Part shown: one piece after another, positions 11,350 to 22,765 of the stretch | How positions within the stretch are numbered: position 1 is the stretch's first letter | Layout: the number at the start of each line of letters is the position of its first letter | Assembly: GCA_946406115.1 (NCBI GenBank) | Contig: OX291545.1 | Location: 26,593,153 to 26,657,152 of the forward strand | Length of the DNA stretch: 64,000 nt | Reading direction: 5' to 3' | Source: Apoda limacodes | Taxonomy: Eukaryota; Arthropoda; Insecta; Lepidoptera; Limacodidae | Position numbers and translations under genes: made by a program | The notes under the pieces: model-generated | What the model was told of the DNA's origin: nothing | The model's database searches: none | Seen by the model: only the letters and a program-made list of their open reading frames with translations

Positions 11350-11935
11350 GTTGTAAATTAAGCAAGGAGCAAGAGTATTCTTCCATGACTCGAACACCAA
11401 AATATCAACGAGCATAGGTGGACTCAACACCATATTTCAGGCAGAATGTGTTAAGATCACCTGAGCTGCGACAACGGTCCTGTTTAGTGACATAAGTGAT
11501 GCATCGATACACATTATCTACGAGTCTGTCTGTACGAATCAGTGCCGCTGTGCTACAAGCTCTCAATAACAACTGCGTCAACAGTGGACTAATCCTGGAG
11601 TGTCACTGTAAACTGCAAAAAATCTAAAATGACGAGTCCGATTAGTAAGTAGTAATGAGTGAACCCGAATCAATTGTGCCGATTCCATTTGCCCACCTCA
11701 AAAAGTGGTTACGTGACAGAACCACAAACGGTGGGCAGAACTAATGGACTGCAGCCAAACTAAGACTGCTCTTGCATCCCTGGACGTAAATCTGTCGCAC
11801 AAGCTCTTACAACTTAGTAGGAAAAACCTACGCTACATAGTTGGCATAATAACAGGTCACTGCCCGCTAAACAAACACTACCGACTGTCCCCAATGCAGG
11901 GTCAAAACTATGTTTGGAACTCGTTTATTCCTGTA
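11350..11935 (+). pseudogene. LINE fragment with RNase H domain and C-terminal tail
   Basis: Degraded but readable: a FTDGS-like strand replaced by HDSNTKISTSI, then an ALNNNCVNSG stretch, a VPIPFAHLKKWLRDRT linker, and an open frame from 11744 with DVNLSHKLLQLSRKNLRYI, VGIITGHCPLNKH and SPMQG. The VGxxTGHxxLNxHL...CxxC order is the usual segment after the RNase H domain in I/R1-type non-LTR retrotransposons. Several stops and frame changes. This is a different lineage from the L1 and L2 families, which show no RNase H here. Confidence 0.7.
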
Positions 11936-12992
11936 ACTTGTATATTATTTGGAGTCTTTAATATGAAATTAAAAAACTATATTAAATCCTCAGACATTAA
12001 TTTAACAATTTAATGCTTTGATCACCTACCACATTTCATTTATATTCGCAGTAATCAATCAATATTAGCTACTATCGTTTTTCGACAACACTGAAAACTC
12101 GTGCCGAATTCCTTAATCGAGTTTTTAATGAATTCTCTTATTCGCCTTGCGACTTTTTCCAAAGAAATGCTCTGAATTTCGAATGGTGACAGATTTTAAA
12201 TTCTTCTCTTACACTTGTCGCTTTATTTTTTGCTCGTGTTTGTTTTAATAATTCATGATATGTGATATTTTCGCAACGAGTTGTCACAGAAAAAGTGCGT
12301 AAGCGGATTTACGGAACTAATCTGTGAGTTAAGTTTTGCCATGTATGGTGGTCGGATCTTGAAAGTATTAAGTTTAAACACTGTTTTTTTTACTTGTCTT
12401 ATTTTGTTAATAAAATTCTACCTCAAAATTACGAAAAAATTTTTTGTTCCAAAATTAGTCAAGTAAGAAAACATAGGTTTTAGTTAAGGTATTCTTTTTT
12501 TATGTATAACACCTATGTTCAAATACATAATACACACATGCTGATGTTAATAGTACGGTTAGAAACATAAATAAATGAAACTAGATCTTAAATTCTATTT
12601 AGTGTTTAATGTAAACTCTAGATAGACACATAGATAGACTTAAATTATTATAAACTTAAATAACTAATTATAACCAATTTTTTTTTAGAAGTAAAGTATG
12701 AGTAACATTCGGATTTATTTTATTATTTATATCCGTCTGTCCATCACTAGGACAGTCAGACAGCTCACGTATCCTTAACACGACTACAGCAGCGCCACTA
12801 TGATTCACCGAATCCAGATTAAATTGGCGAATCTCCATTCATCCTAAAGAATAAATACTATCCATACATGGAAACATGGCGCCGGCAAAAAACTCACAGC
12901 CGCTACTAAGTAACTACAAATTTCAATTATCATTTAACGTTTTATTTCATCTTCGATTCTTTATTTAAGGATGTATAGGGCAATGCGTACAT

Positions 12993-13244
12993 TTATTTAA
13001 TCGAATGCGCATACTGATAGGTTTTTCCGAGTCGTTCCGTCGGCGGTGGTCGGCTTTTTCCGTGTTGGGGAACAATGTTTTTGATGCACGCGCATGCTCT
13101 CGCGCACATCGTGGCGTGATTTACGATTCTGCGCTTTGCGAATTTAAAAAGGTTTTTCACGACGTTTCTCGCTTCCAACTCGAGAGCCCATAAATCTGGC
13201 GCCAAAATGAATGAACTTTCAATGTGTTTTTCTTCACTTGGCAA
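12993..13244. promoter_or_regulatory. CpG-rich intronic island, function unknown
   Basis: About 240 bases with dense CpG (GAATGCGCATACTG, GTCGTTCCGTCGGCGGTGG, CACGCGCATGCTCTCGCGCAC) inside AT-rich intron 2. GCGCATGC-type strings resemble NRF1/Ewg sites. Open frames of 83 codons (minus) and 62 codons (plus) cross it, but neither shows a known domain or splice sites. It could be an alternative promoter, an enhancer or a worn unknown repeat. Confidence 0.3.
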
Positions 13245-14619
13245 ATGGTAATTTTAAATTTTATTGAAAGTCGTCAAACCGGTAAACGTTGAATATTTTT
13301 TTTGGTTTATGTGAATGACAAACGGGAGTCATGTTAATAATTTAATTTAATTTAGTTTTTTTTTATCACAACGAAAAGAGTGTCTTGATCTTTTTACTAT
13401 TTGTGATCTTGGTGCGATTTTTGTCTTGGTTAGATTATCCCAGTTTAAGTTGTAGACTTCTGGGTATCCTCTAAAGTAACTCCAACACATCCTAAATATT
13501 CCGTTAAAATGTCAGTGTTCCTTCATATCATTATGGGCAATGGGTAGCCTTATTTTCGGCACTGGGATAGTTATAGAAACGGAGAAGAATATTTAAGAGT
13601 ATGACATACTAAAAAATAAAATTTCAAGAATTTGATCGAATTTGTTACAGCACTAAGCGTACTTTTTGTCGTGAAAAAAATATATGTTATAGTTCCAACC
13701 TTAATTAGCTATTAGCTATAGTATGATTTAGAAAAAAAACTTTACCCTCCATTTTGGTTTTTAATTCAATTTATCTAGAAAACTAATAGTGATATTCGCT
13801 TGATTCTTTCTTCATAATGTACGAGTAGATAATAATTACATAATTATTAAATTTATCAGACGTGTGGCTGTGTCTCTTGGTCCCCTTTAATAGTGTTAAG
13901 GTATGCACTATGCACGCTGGTCGTAACGGCAAGCTTTTGTTAGAGTATGCCATAATCTTAATAGATTTTGTCACTGGGTCTATTTTATAGGCTTATATTT
14001 TCCTTCAGAGTCTCGCCACAAAAGCCCAGTGGATCAGTAATAGCTGCATCAGCCAACTGCATAGTTCAGTTCGGAAAAAAAAAACATTTTTCTGTGGGTG
14101 AACCAGAGCAACAGAGTACCTTGATTTTTGGCAAAGGGGTAGGTGGAGCGACTGAAAATAACATAGAAGCCAGAAACTTTATTAGAATAAGTCAAAATTT
14201 AATTGAAACAATTTAATTAAAATAATAATATGCAGCCAGAAAATGAAAATGGGTTAGTAGTAATTAACTCTCGTCTGAAACTGCACGTGGCGTGGTAGTG
14301 TTGTGTGGCGAATTGATAATTACCGAAACCGACTATCTTCTCGGCTTTGACGTCAGCCTCAAAAAATGCAAAGAATTAAAAAATAAAGGGTCAAAAATAT
14401 GCAGCAAATTTTAAATTAGTGGAGCTGAAACACGAGTTTCGATAAACATCGATAAGTTAACAATTTAACTACCTTGCTAATAAAAATATTTCATTAATCA
14501 ATGGCTTCATCGATACTTTAAAAATAATCCCAAAGCGGCAGTAATTAAATTTACTTTCTACCGGCGCACCGTTCGCCATCGGCAGGGAATTCATCCTGAC
14601 ACCTTAGAACCTAAATGGT

Positions 14620-14838
14620 CACGTACATTGCGGTTTCAGAGAAACGTCAACGTAAAGGTTATGGAATGAGCTCCCTGTCATGGTTCTGTCTAAAGTATGG
14701 GGTTCTTCAAGAAATAAGCTATTAGATTTTTGAAGGGTCGGCAAAGCGCTAAAGATACCCCAGGTGTTGCAAGTGTCCACAGGCTGTGGTAACCGCTTAC
14801 CATTAGGTGGACCGTAAGCTTGTTTGCCACTTTAATGG
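14620..14838 (+). mobile_element. L2-family LINE, 3' end fragment
   Basis: The reading frame gives a WNELPVMVLSKVWGSSRNKLLDF-like segment after one frameshift (TATGGAATGAGCTCCCTGTC ... GGGTTCTTCAAGAAA ... TTTTTGAAGGGTCGGCAAAG), ending CCAGGTGTTGCAAGTGTCC and the family 3' end AACCGCTTACCATTAGGTGG. 5' truncated. Confidence 0.75.
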
Positions 14839-16299
14839 TACAAAAAGAATATTTAAAGATAGCTAACGGACAAATAACCGAAAGGTAAATTAAGACCTTA
14901 AGTTAAATACAGTATGTACTGGAGGTACTGACATATGACAGTGCAAAAAATGATTGCATATTTTTCTAGCTACGCTCCAAATTATTGCCAGATATAGTTT
15001 AGATGTCAGTCAAGGCCGTGACAGACTGATATTTATGAAAACCTTTTCCATAAAATTTTAAACGATGATTATTCGATATCTTCCCTCCCTTTCTTGTGCA
15101 CTCGATTTTGTGTTTATTCATTTCTTTTCCTCAGTAATGCATTGGCACATTCTAAAGTAAAAGTCACCATATAGCCGCAGTGCATAGAAGAGTCCTACTA
15201 CTTAAATGTCTGGTATCTTATAGTAAGAAGATTATTCGCAGTTATATTCTTAATGTATACATTCCTATACAATATAGCATTATTATGTTTCCACACATGA
15301 TTAATTATCATAAAAATCAAAAGCATCGGGACACGTGCCTTAAGTATTTAAGGCCAATGCACAAATAGCATTCTTGTTATGCGCTGACATATTCATGTCA
15401 CACTACATAGTCATGCGCTTTAAAGGTATTTAGGGTTCCAGATAACCAGGTAGAAAACGAAGGTACTAACATATTACCTACGGCATCCAGGAGTGGGAGC
15501 CGTGTTGCTCAATGTCTATTGTCTATTCTTTTCTTTTCTACAAAATGTTTTAAGCTTTGAGCTCTAATTAAGGAACCTTGGGTTGAAATTAAAATACTTC
15601 GTGAAAGGCATTATTTAAACAAAACATTTTTAAAATAATAATCAATTGCACTAGACGAAACATATAATGTATAGCAAAAAAGAAAACGAAACGGATAATA
15701 TCGACAACTCATGATTCCATCAAGTTACATATGTATCTGCTCGTATAAAGAAACCTACTTATCAAAATAACTTAAAATTTCTGCAACATCATTAACACTC
15801 TTCTCAACTTAATTAACCCTTAAAAGCTGCCTTATAATCCCTCAGGTTACAAAAAGTTTAAACAAAAAAGCACTCGGTGTCACGTTTGAAAGTGGGAACT
15901 ATGGACATTTTTTTTTTATAATGGCCTTTGTGTGTTTTTTCTCACAGTTAAGGAGCAACTGAAGAAGCACGATCCGGTAAGGCACTGAGACCGATGTTAT
16001 CGAAACCATTAGAGATTTGAGCTTCATCACATTAAGGCATTAAAACACGTTCAGTTTTTGTTTAAACATCTCCTAACACTGTTATTTTAGGACCAAAACG
16101 ACCCAATCTTTATTCATCTTCATGTCATAACAGTCACATTTATCCTGACCGCAAATTATATGAAAACTGACGTCTTAATCGTACTTCAAATCTTATTGGC
16201 AATTTAAAATATGTAATAAAAAATCATACTGAACTATCAAAAATAAAGACGTCTCGTCAAAAAGAGCGAAGAATTTCCCACGGCATTATGGAAGATAAG

Positions 16300-16700
16300 A
16301 AGTCAGTCTCGGCAATGGATCATGTTTTTGCAGCTCTGTGATATTCATAACCACAATGTCGTCGACACGCCGTCACCTGTAGACACGTTGTTGATATAAA
16401 ACGCCAATAAACGTCACTTTTTTATGACGCATTCGACTCGTGAATTCACGTCACGTGCGCTCGCGTCGCCTCAGATGGTATCGGTGCATGTTCGCCACCC
16501 TGGCTGCTCTATCACATGTCATTCTTTCACGTGACACCGTCTTCGTGTCACATCTCTACTAATCTTACCTACAATCTACAGCTATTAACGCTAGAGGCGA
16601 AAAGTTTTCCTACAATGGCCTCATTAGTCTCACAAAAGTCATTAAATCCTTGACAGTGTTGTATTGTAACAGCGTCACGTACAACAAGAGCGTTAACAAC
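16300..16700. promoter_or_regulatory. Intronic block rich in CACGTG and ACGTCA-type sites
   Basis: Less AT-rich than its surroundings. It contains two CACGTG E-boxes (16452-16457 and 16528-16533), both preceded by T, and several GTCAC/ACGTCA half-sites (near 16412, 16446 and 16669), with no repeat hallmark and no coding frame. The clustering suggests a regulatory element of the Wnt gene, but this is inference from motif density only. Confidence 0.25.
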
Positions 16701-17329
16701 GTGTGGAGGATCTCAGGGAAGCGGAACAAATCCCGTGATGTATCCAAAATACCATCCGTCCACGGAATTCTTTCATAAATGTATCTATCTGCTCGTCGGC
16801 AAAAAAATCAACGGTCTCGTATCATTATTATCTTTCTTCTTCGATCATCAATCGCTATTATCCTATTTAAAAGCCTCTCGATTTGTTCTTCGATATTTTT
16901 TTTGGTTTCATTCTCCTGTCGGCGTTTCGGGACAACGAACGATTTGGGACCCCAACAATGGATACGTTAAGAAAGATGTTTAAGTATTTAGTTACGGTGT
17001 TTTTTCACAATTTTTCAATTTAAACAGAGTCGTGTCGCTGAAGAGCCGGAAGGTGTCGTTACGGATTATCGATAATGTATTATATCCGTGTGTGTACGTC
17101 ACTATTATAGTAAAAATGATTGACGTTGATTATTATGACTCAATCATGTGACTTTATGACTCCAAAGAGAAAAAGATCTATTTTGTCTTAGAATGATATA
17201 GATGAATACGTCTTGAGCCCTATTCACATTCCTAATAAAATATTTAAACTGCTACTGCTAAGCAACACTTGCTATAAAAAGCCCTATAAGGAATGACGAT
17301 TGGATCTCTTAAGTCCAAGCAATTCCAGT

Positions 17330-17480
17330 TAGATATTAATTGGATGAGGTGAAGTGAGGGGAAGATGGACCCACACGAAGCGTGAAATCGCAGGGTGCGA
17401 GAGCGGGGTCCCATCTGGCCACCACCAAGTCTGCTCATTTGTTGTCTCACATCATCCGCGCTCGTAAATTTCAAAGTCAA
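17330..17480. other. GC-rich intronic block, unidentified
   Basis: On the minus strand a 78-codon open frame (17480-17244) includes ADDVRQQMSRLGGGQMGP and RSRTLRFHASCG, with composition more protein-like than most background frames. No clear donor follows before the stop, and no family is recognised. It could be a worn repeat, a small exon or a conserved non-coding block. Confidence 0.2.
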
Positions 17481-18239
17481 AGTGGAAAAAATAATATCGA
17501 CAAAGCCTTTTCACACCTTAAGATACAGACGTAAAGATGTACGACATTTCTGGATATATAATGAATATAATGCACATGACGGTCTGTCCGCCCGGTGGGT
17601 CTTAGGCCTTATAGTATGCGTGGATAATTCTTCGTGGTAATAAATTCAGATTGTAATGGCTGATCGCGATTGGTTTGAAAGTTTAGTTGAGTTTAATAAA
17701 AATATATTCTTATGGAATTATGCGTTGGTTCAGACTGGTTTTTTTATCATAATGCTGATTGTCACCACCTACATGTTCTATAAGTAGCTTGTAGACGTTT
17801 GTAGTTTTATTAGAGCCATTAGCGACAAATTGTATTTGAATATTTATGTAATGGTACTGAGGAGTATCTCTTTAGGGAAATTAAATCAGATAAGTTTTTT
17901 TTTATTATTTTTATTTATAGACAAAAAAAGTAAAAGTTACATAAGATAAGAAGAGAAATTTTACATTGATTTTGTATATAGGTTTTATTTCTTATTAAAT
18001 ACATACAGAATATGTTGTCATTTAATAGGGGTTTGAGATGCTTAATTATATAAATTTAAAATCATGGAGTTCGAGTTCTGTAATCTAGAGTGATAACTCT
18101 GACGAAGTATAACAGTAAGAATGGGCTCAAATTGATTCGCTTAAATTGAGTCATAGGGGTTGATTTATTCGTCAAAATATGCGAAGAAAATGAGCATATT
18201 TTTTTATTGCGTTCACTTAGAAACTTGATTTTTTTACAG

Positions 18240-18400
18240 ATTCAAGGGGCCGTAGACCTTAGTATTTGATATTAATTTAAACTTGATACCATCACTCGTC
18301 CTGAGAAAAAGTTGAGAGACAGACATACAGACAGACAGACAGACAGAACAAAATCCTATAAGGGTGCTTCTTTTCCTTTTGAGGTATGGAACCCTAAAAA
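18240..18400 (-). repeat. Fragment of the GGTTCCGTA/CACTTGGCCG repeat family (C)
   Basis: Plus-strand order: AGACAGACATACAGACAGACAGACAGACAG, then CCTATAAGGGTGCTTCTTTTCC and GGTATGGAACCCTAAAA. Reverse-complemented, it gives TTTTAGGGTTCCATACC...CTGTCTGTCTGTATGTCTG, the 5' part of the family seen complete at 30095-30660. Confidence 0.6.
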
Positions 18401-19245
18401 AAACCTCTTAAAGCAGATATACAGCAAGAAAATTAAGCTAGCAATTTGCTTGGCAGGTGAGACTTGCGTTAAAGTTTAAAGGCGAAAATTAAAAGTAAGG
18501 ATTTAAAAACCAAAAATTTGTTGTAAAGATAGTCCGTATGATAAGACAATATAGAAATGTTGCTCTGTAATACTCTGGTGGTGTGCCACACATTTGTAAA
18601 TACTGATAGGAATATTTGACTGCCAAAAAACTTGACTGTGAAGGTCAAAAACTGTGCAAAAACTTTGTACGACAATCTATTTCATTGCGGGTTTCCAGAG
18701 CTGTTTTGTATAAAATCTATACCACACGATTTCTATTGCGTATGCGCGAAACGGTTGACCGTGATTCGTGTACAAAATAAGTTGGTCTTCTGCGCGCATG
18801 GCTTTCGTGATTGGTTAGCGACATTCGCAGGTAACCAGGTAATGTAACTGAAAACTGTATAGAATTTTTGTTATTTTTTTTTTTAATAATATTTTTCTAG
18901 TAAGTCAGTTTTCTGTAACGTCTGAGAAAGTAAAAAACTAGTTAAGTATTTCCCTGCTCAGTATGTTATTATTAAGAAATAAGAATATGTATTTTTGATT
19001 AATTTTTGTAATTAATTTTTTTTTTAATTGGCAAGTTTAAGGTTTTTTTTTATTCACTGAAACAAACATGTAGGCGATGTAGATTTACCTACTTTTTTTA
19101 TCATTTCATGAAGTATCGATATATAGTAAGTAAGTAAGAAAAATACTATTTCGATATCAACAATAAACAACAATAAACTGAATGGCTATAGACAAAAATG
19201 TATTGAAAGTTAACAGAAAGCAACATACATATAGCAATAACTCAC

Positions 19246-19493
19246 CCCTTTTCATAATAGAACTCGTATGAGGGTTGGTGCTCTTCGTTGTCAAGCTGGA
19301 GCAGTTCCATCTGTGCCATCGAAACTGATGTTGGCACTCCTTGACTGCCAGCTGGAGACCCTCGAAGGCAACGGCTGTAGTATCTGGCGCTTCGAGGCAG
19401 ACGGATTTCTGATCTCTGGTCAGGCCACCCACCAGACGACATGTCAGACCATAGCTTAACTTAAGGTGATTTGGAAGCATGTTGTCTCTTGAA
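19246..19493 (-). CDS. Wnt10: Wnt10 ligand, coding exon 2
   Basis: 248-nt internal exon of the Wnt gene. The acceptor is TTTATTTTTTCTAG (ends at 19494) and the donor is GG|GTGAGT (GT at 19245-19244). It gives one leading base, 82 codons and one trailing base. The encoded segment contains GLTCRLVGGLTRDQKSVC, then DTTAVAFEGLQLAVKECQHQF, then RWHRWNCSSL, and ends HTSSIMKR. The C-x-LPGLT-xxQ-xxC, ECQHQFRxxRWNC and NCS glycosylation sequon are Wnt hallmarks. The spacing and the SSIMKRG end resemble Wnt10 more than Wnt1 or Wnt6. The phase fits both neighbours: exon 1 leaves AG and this exon supplies T (Ser), and the final G joins exon 3 as Gly. An internal Met would allow a spurious short reading frame from 19480, but splicing from exon 1 is much more plausible. 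The frame also reads past the donor into the intron for about 30 codons. Confidence 0.95.
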
Positions 19494-19904
19494 CTAGAAA
19501 AAATAAACAGAATATAACTCAGTTAGTCATTTAAATAAAAAAATACTTGGAGCAAAGCTCGGTGCTTTGCTCGGGTTTTTAAAACAGCGCCATCTATTGT
19601 CAAATAGCTTTAGTGTTGCTCATTACTACTCGTCAATAGATGTCAGGAAGAGTCATACTTTTCAGTTTATCACTGCCTGAAAACACAGATAAAATGTTTT
19701 CTAAAAATGAAACCTAGCTAGATTGATTTATCGTCCCCAAAACCCACTGCATACTAAATTTAATGAAAATCGTTGGAAAAAATATGTATTTACTCAATAC
19801 TATATGAGTATTTTGCTTATTTACTTTTTAATGCTTATTAAAATTTTGGTTGCAAACTAAGCTCAGTAGAGTTAATTAAATAAATAATAAACATTTTGGA
19901 CATT

Positions 19905-20105
19905 ACATCCAGCGCCATCCGGTCCCAAATTAAGCAAAGCTAGTATTATTTAGACCAACTATATAATTTACACATATATAAATACATAAAATAACACCCA
20001 GAGAAAACACATGTTCGTCCCATGAATGTTTGTCTTGTACAGGAATAGAACCCATGTGCCTCGTTCAGCAGGCAAGATATTAGAATGCCTCCCATATATT
20101 TATAT
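19905..20105 (-). mobile_element. tRNA-derived SINE, family S1
   Basis: Minus-strand copy. Plus-strand order is GCGCCATCCGGTCCCAAATTAAGC, ACATAAAATAACACCCAGAG, ATGAATGTTTGTCTTGTACAGG and AATAGAACCCATGTGCC (degraded B box), then GCAGGCAAGATATTAG. Confidence 0.7.
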
Positions 20106-20559
20106 TATATTTTGATTACTTATTAAGATTAAGCCCATCACACATGAAGCTATAATGTATATTAATATTACAAAATACATACAAGACTAAAATATATTTA
20201 TCGCAGCGTGTGTGGTAATTTAGTTTACTATTGAAAATAGATCGTAATATGCCTTGCTAAAGATATCATAATTTAATTTGCAGGTAGCACTCCACCATCT
20301 TCATCGAAGATAATTTTTTAGGTTAAGATTAAGTAAAATTTAAAAAAAAAAACTATAAAAATAAAATGGGCGATGGTGGTGTATATTTATGTAAAAACTG
20401 GTATATAAAAATTTATAAAACTATGTATATGAAAAATATACATACATAGTACTTACAACTTCAATTGAGTAATTCTAAGTTGTATTAGTGTACATATCAC
20501 TTAGAACGCTTAGGACCATTTTTTTGCTTAGTGGGTCTATCTGGATACTGTATCTATAG

Positions 20560-22062
20560 AGAAATTTTGCATTAAGGTTTCTGTTATTACGTAGGCAAGC
20601 ACTAAGAAAGGATTTTGCAATATTCAAACCCCTAAGAAGGTGAAATAGGGATTGGAGTTTCTCTTGCCAGCCTTCATACGTCTCCACTAACTGTTGAGGC
20701 ACGGCCTACCCTCATAAGCGAGGGTGATTTGGGCCATAGTCCACACGCGGGCCCGGTGCGGATTGTGGACTTCACATACGTCTTTTTTTTTTTGACGTAT
20801 GCAGGTTTCCTCACGATGTTTTCCTTCACCGAAAAGCCAGTGGTGTGAATAAGTGTACTTGAGAAATTAAGAAAAGACTCATTGGTACACGCCGACCCCG
20901 GGGTTCGAACCTCCGCCACTTGGGACGTGAAGTGAAATTTAAACCCCTCGGCCACCACCGGCTTTTTAAGTGTATGGAAATCCGTAATTTTTGGAGCTAG
21001 ATGCATAACACTTGTTATTGCGCCTTATAAATTCTGTAGTTATAAAATTTAGAATTGCATATTTCACTGTTTATGGATTTCCCTAGTGGGTGAAATAGGG
21101 GATTTTTGTGTCTGGAGACTTGGAATTTAACACAGAGGTTTCTGTTAAGACTTAAGCAAGCACTAAGAACTAATTTTGCAAAATTCATGCCCTAACGGGG
21201 TGAAAAATAGGGGCTTAAAGTTTGTTTGGGAATCCGTCACTTTTAATGCATAAAACTTGTATACATAAAACATATTTAATGTTTATAGATAATCATCCCC
21301 TCAAGGGCAAAAAAGGGGATGAACATCTTTATAAGGATGTTGATGTTTTTGTGTCTAGAGACTTAAAATTTTGCAACCAGGATCCAGCTATAACGCAGGC
21401 GAGCACTAAGAAAGGACTTAACAAAATTATGCCCTAAGGGGGTAAAATGGGCGTTGAAAGTTTGTATTGAAATCCATCATTTTTAAGCAAAATACATAAA
21501 AAATATTTTATTCAAAAATTTAGATCAAGTTGTTATCTTTTTTTAGAAATTCAAACCCCTGGGGCAAAATAAAAAAAGATTAAAATTTGTATAAGAATTC
21601 CGATATTTTTGTGACCACACTTGCAATTTTGCACAGTAGTTAAGCTTAACTTAAGCGAGCACTAAAAAACACTTAGCAAATTTATACCCTAGGGTTCCTA
21701 GTTAAATGATGGTTGGAAGTTTGTATGGAAATTTTTTGAAGCCATTTAGCTTCGGAAAAATTGGTAAATGGCCCTCAAGTTGAGAATCTAGGTTGACATG
21801 TTTCACTAAAAATCATCCCTTACAGAGGGTAAATCGGTGTTAAAAAATTGTATGGAAATCCAATATTTTTGAAGTTGAATGCATAAAAATGGGTATTCGG
21901 CCTTAAGTTTTAAATTAAAATTGCCGTTTTCACCGTTTTTGCAAAATCATTCCCTACAAGGCAAAATAAGTAACGAATAAGAAGCGTTTCGATATTTTTG
22001 TAGGTTAAAACATAAACAGTGAAAGCCCACGGAAACGAAGTCACAGGTATTAGCTAGTCATA
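20560..22062 (+). mobile_element. Helitron-like repeat H1 with CTAGT end, split by a SINE
   Basis: The module GGCAAGCACTAAGAAAGGATTTTGC, CCCCTAAGAAGGTGAAATAGGG, GTATGGAAATCCGTAATTTT and GCATAACACTTG repeats about five times at roughly 250-bp spacing. The 3' end is CCCACGGAAACGAAGTCACAGG...TAGCTAGT at about 22030-22062, the CTAGT end and preceding short stem typical of Helitron-like elements. The 5' end is not clear (a TGGATACTGTATCTATAGAG start would be near 20540). A SINE of a different family is inserted at about 20665-20965 in the opposite orientation. No Rep/helicase frame, so it is non-autonomous. Confidence 0.6.
20665..20965 (-). mobile_element. tRNA-derived SINE, family S2
   Basis: Read on the minus strand: AAGCCGGTGGTGGCCGAGGGG (A-box region TGGCCGAGGGG), GGAGGTTCGAACCCCGGGG (a near-perfect B box GGTTCGAACCC), and a GTGAAGGAAAACATCGTGAGG body. 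A short hairpin (GACGTATGCAGG against CATACGTC around an A-run) is followed by a GTGGACTATGGCCCAAATC tail. About 300 bp, well preserved and nested within a Helitron-like repeat, so younger than it. Confidence 0.8.
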
Positions 22063-22765
22063 TTTAAAGTACACACATAAAAATGTATTATAAAGGTACG
22101 TAACTAACTAAGATAATTCGAATAGAAAAGCATTTCAAAAACATCCAACAACGCCACATTCTTTACTCAGACGTTAAAGAGAATAACTTTACAAAAATTA
22201 ATTAAAATCCCCTCGACGCTTATTAGTTCCATCACCGAATACTTTACGAAATATTTGTTCGTACTCGGTAGCCGGCCAACAAATTGCTTTGTCTACGAAA
22301 TATTTGAAGCTTGCGAGACAAAATCTCTGTTCGAAAAACAATATTATGATGACATTAATTTTCGAAGCCTCCAATTAGTAATATTATTTTTAGAAAATGT
22401 GAAACGTTTGGTGATATATTGGTTTGACTCGCACGGCGAAGGTAACTTTTGTTAATTAATTAGACGATTTATAGTGCTATTAATTTATAGTTTTAGCCAC
22501 CCAGGATTTGTTTATATATAAACTGGTCGATCGCAGTGATTTGAGATCTCGCCATTGTACATTTTTTTTCTATCATGCAAATTCAAAGTACTTACCATAG
22601 ACTTTCGAGTTCTGTAATTTGTCTTATGGACATCGCAATAGCCTCACAAAATTGGCTACACTTTAGTAAATGATAAAGCAAGCCTGCGGTTTATTTTCTC
22701 TTCCTACCAATATCCGCCATGTTTTTTGTTCATGCGTATAAAAAAAAATTAAATAAATAAAAAAC

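Larger units (their letters stand above)
120..19245 (-). other. Wnt10: Wnt10 intron 2 (about 19.1 kb)
   Basis: Lies between exon 2 and exon 3 with consensus GTGAGT and AG ends and a phase 1 boundary on both sides. It is AT-rich and packed with decayed transposon fragments, listed separately, mixed with stretches in which I see nothing: about 150-850, 1150-1850, 2850-3420, 4840-5920, 6700-8150, 8420-9180, 12010-12980, 13250-14600, 14840-16300, 17650-18230 and 18400-19240. Short pieces at about 6285-6665 resemble the 23830-23925 repeat (CGTGCCAAAGAAAT ... CGTCGGGT). None of the short open frames in those gaps has protein-like composition or splice signals that convince me. Confidence 0.85.

Noticed and set aside
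18325..18352. GACA-type microsatellite
   Set aside because: Not independent: it is the ACAGACAGAC motif built into repeat family C, also present at 30145 and 44820.
19268..19459. 63-codon plus-strand frame over the Wnt exon
   Set aside because: It is the antisense shadow of Wnt10 exon 2, which has matching splice sites and conserved motifs on the minus strand.
20674..21006. 110-codon minus-strand frame
   Set aside because: Produced by an S2 SINE inserted in a Helitron-like repeat; includes the A-run and hairpin translated as KKKK.
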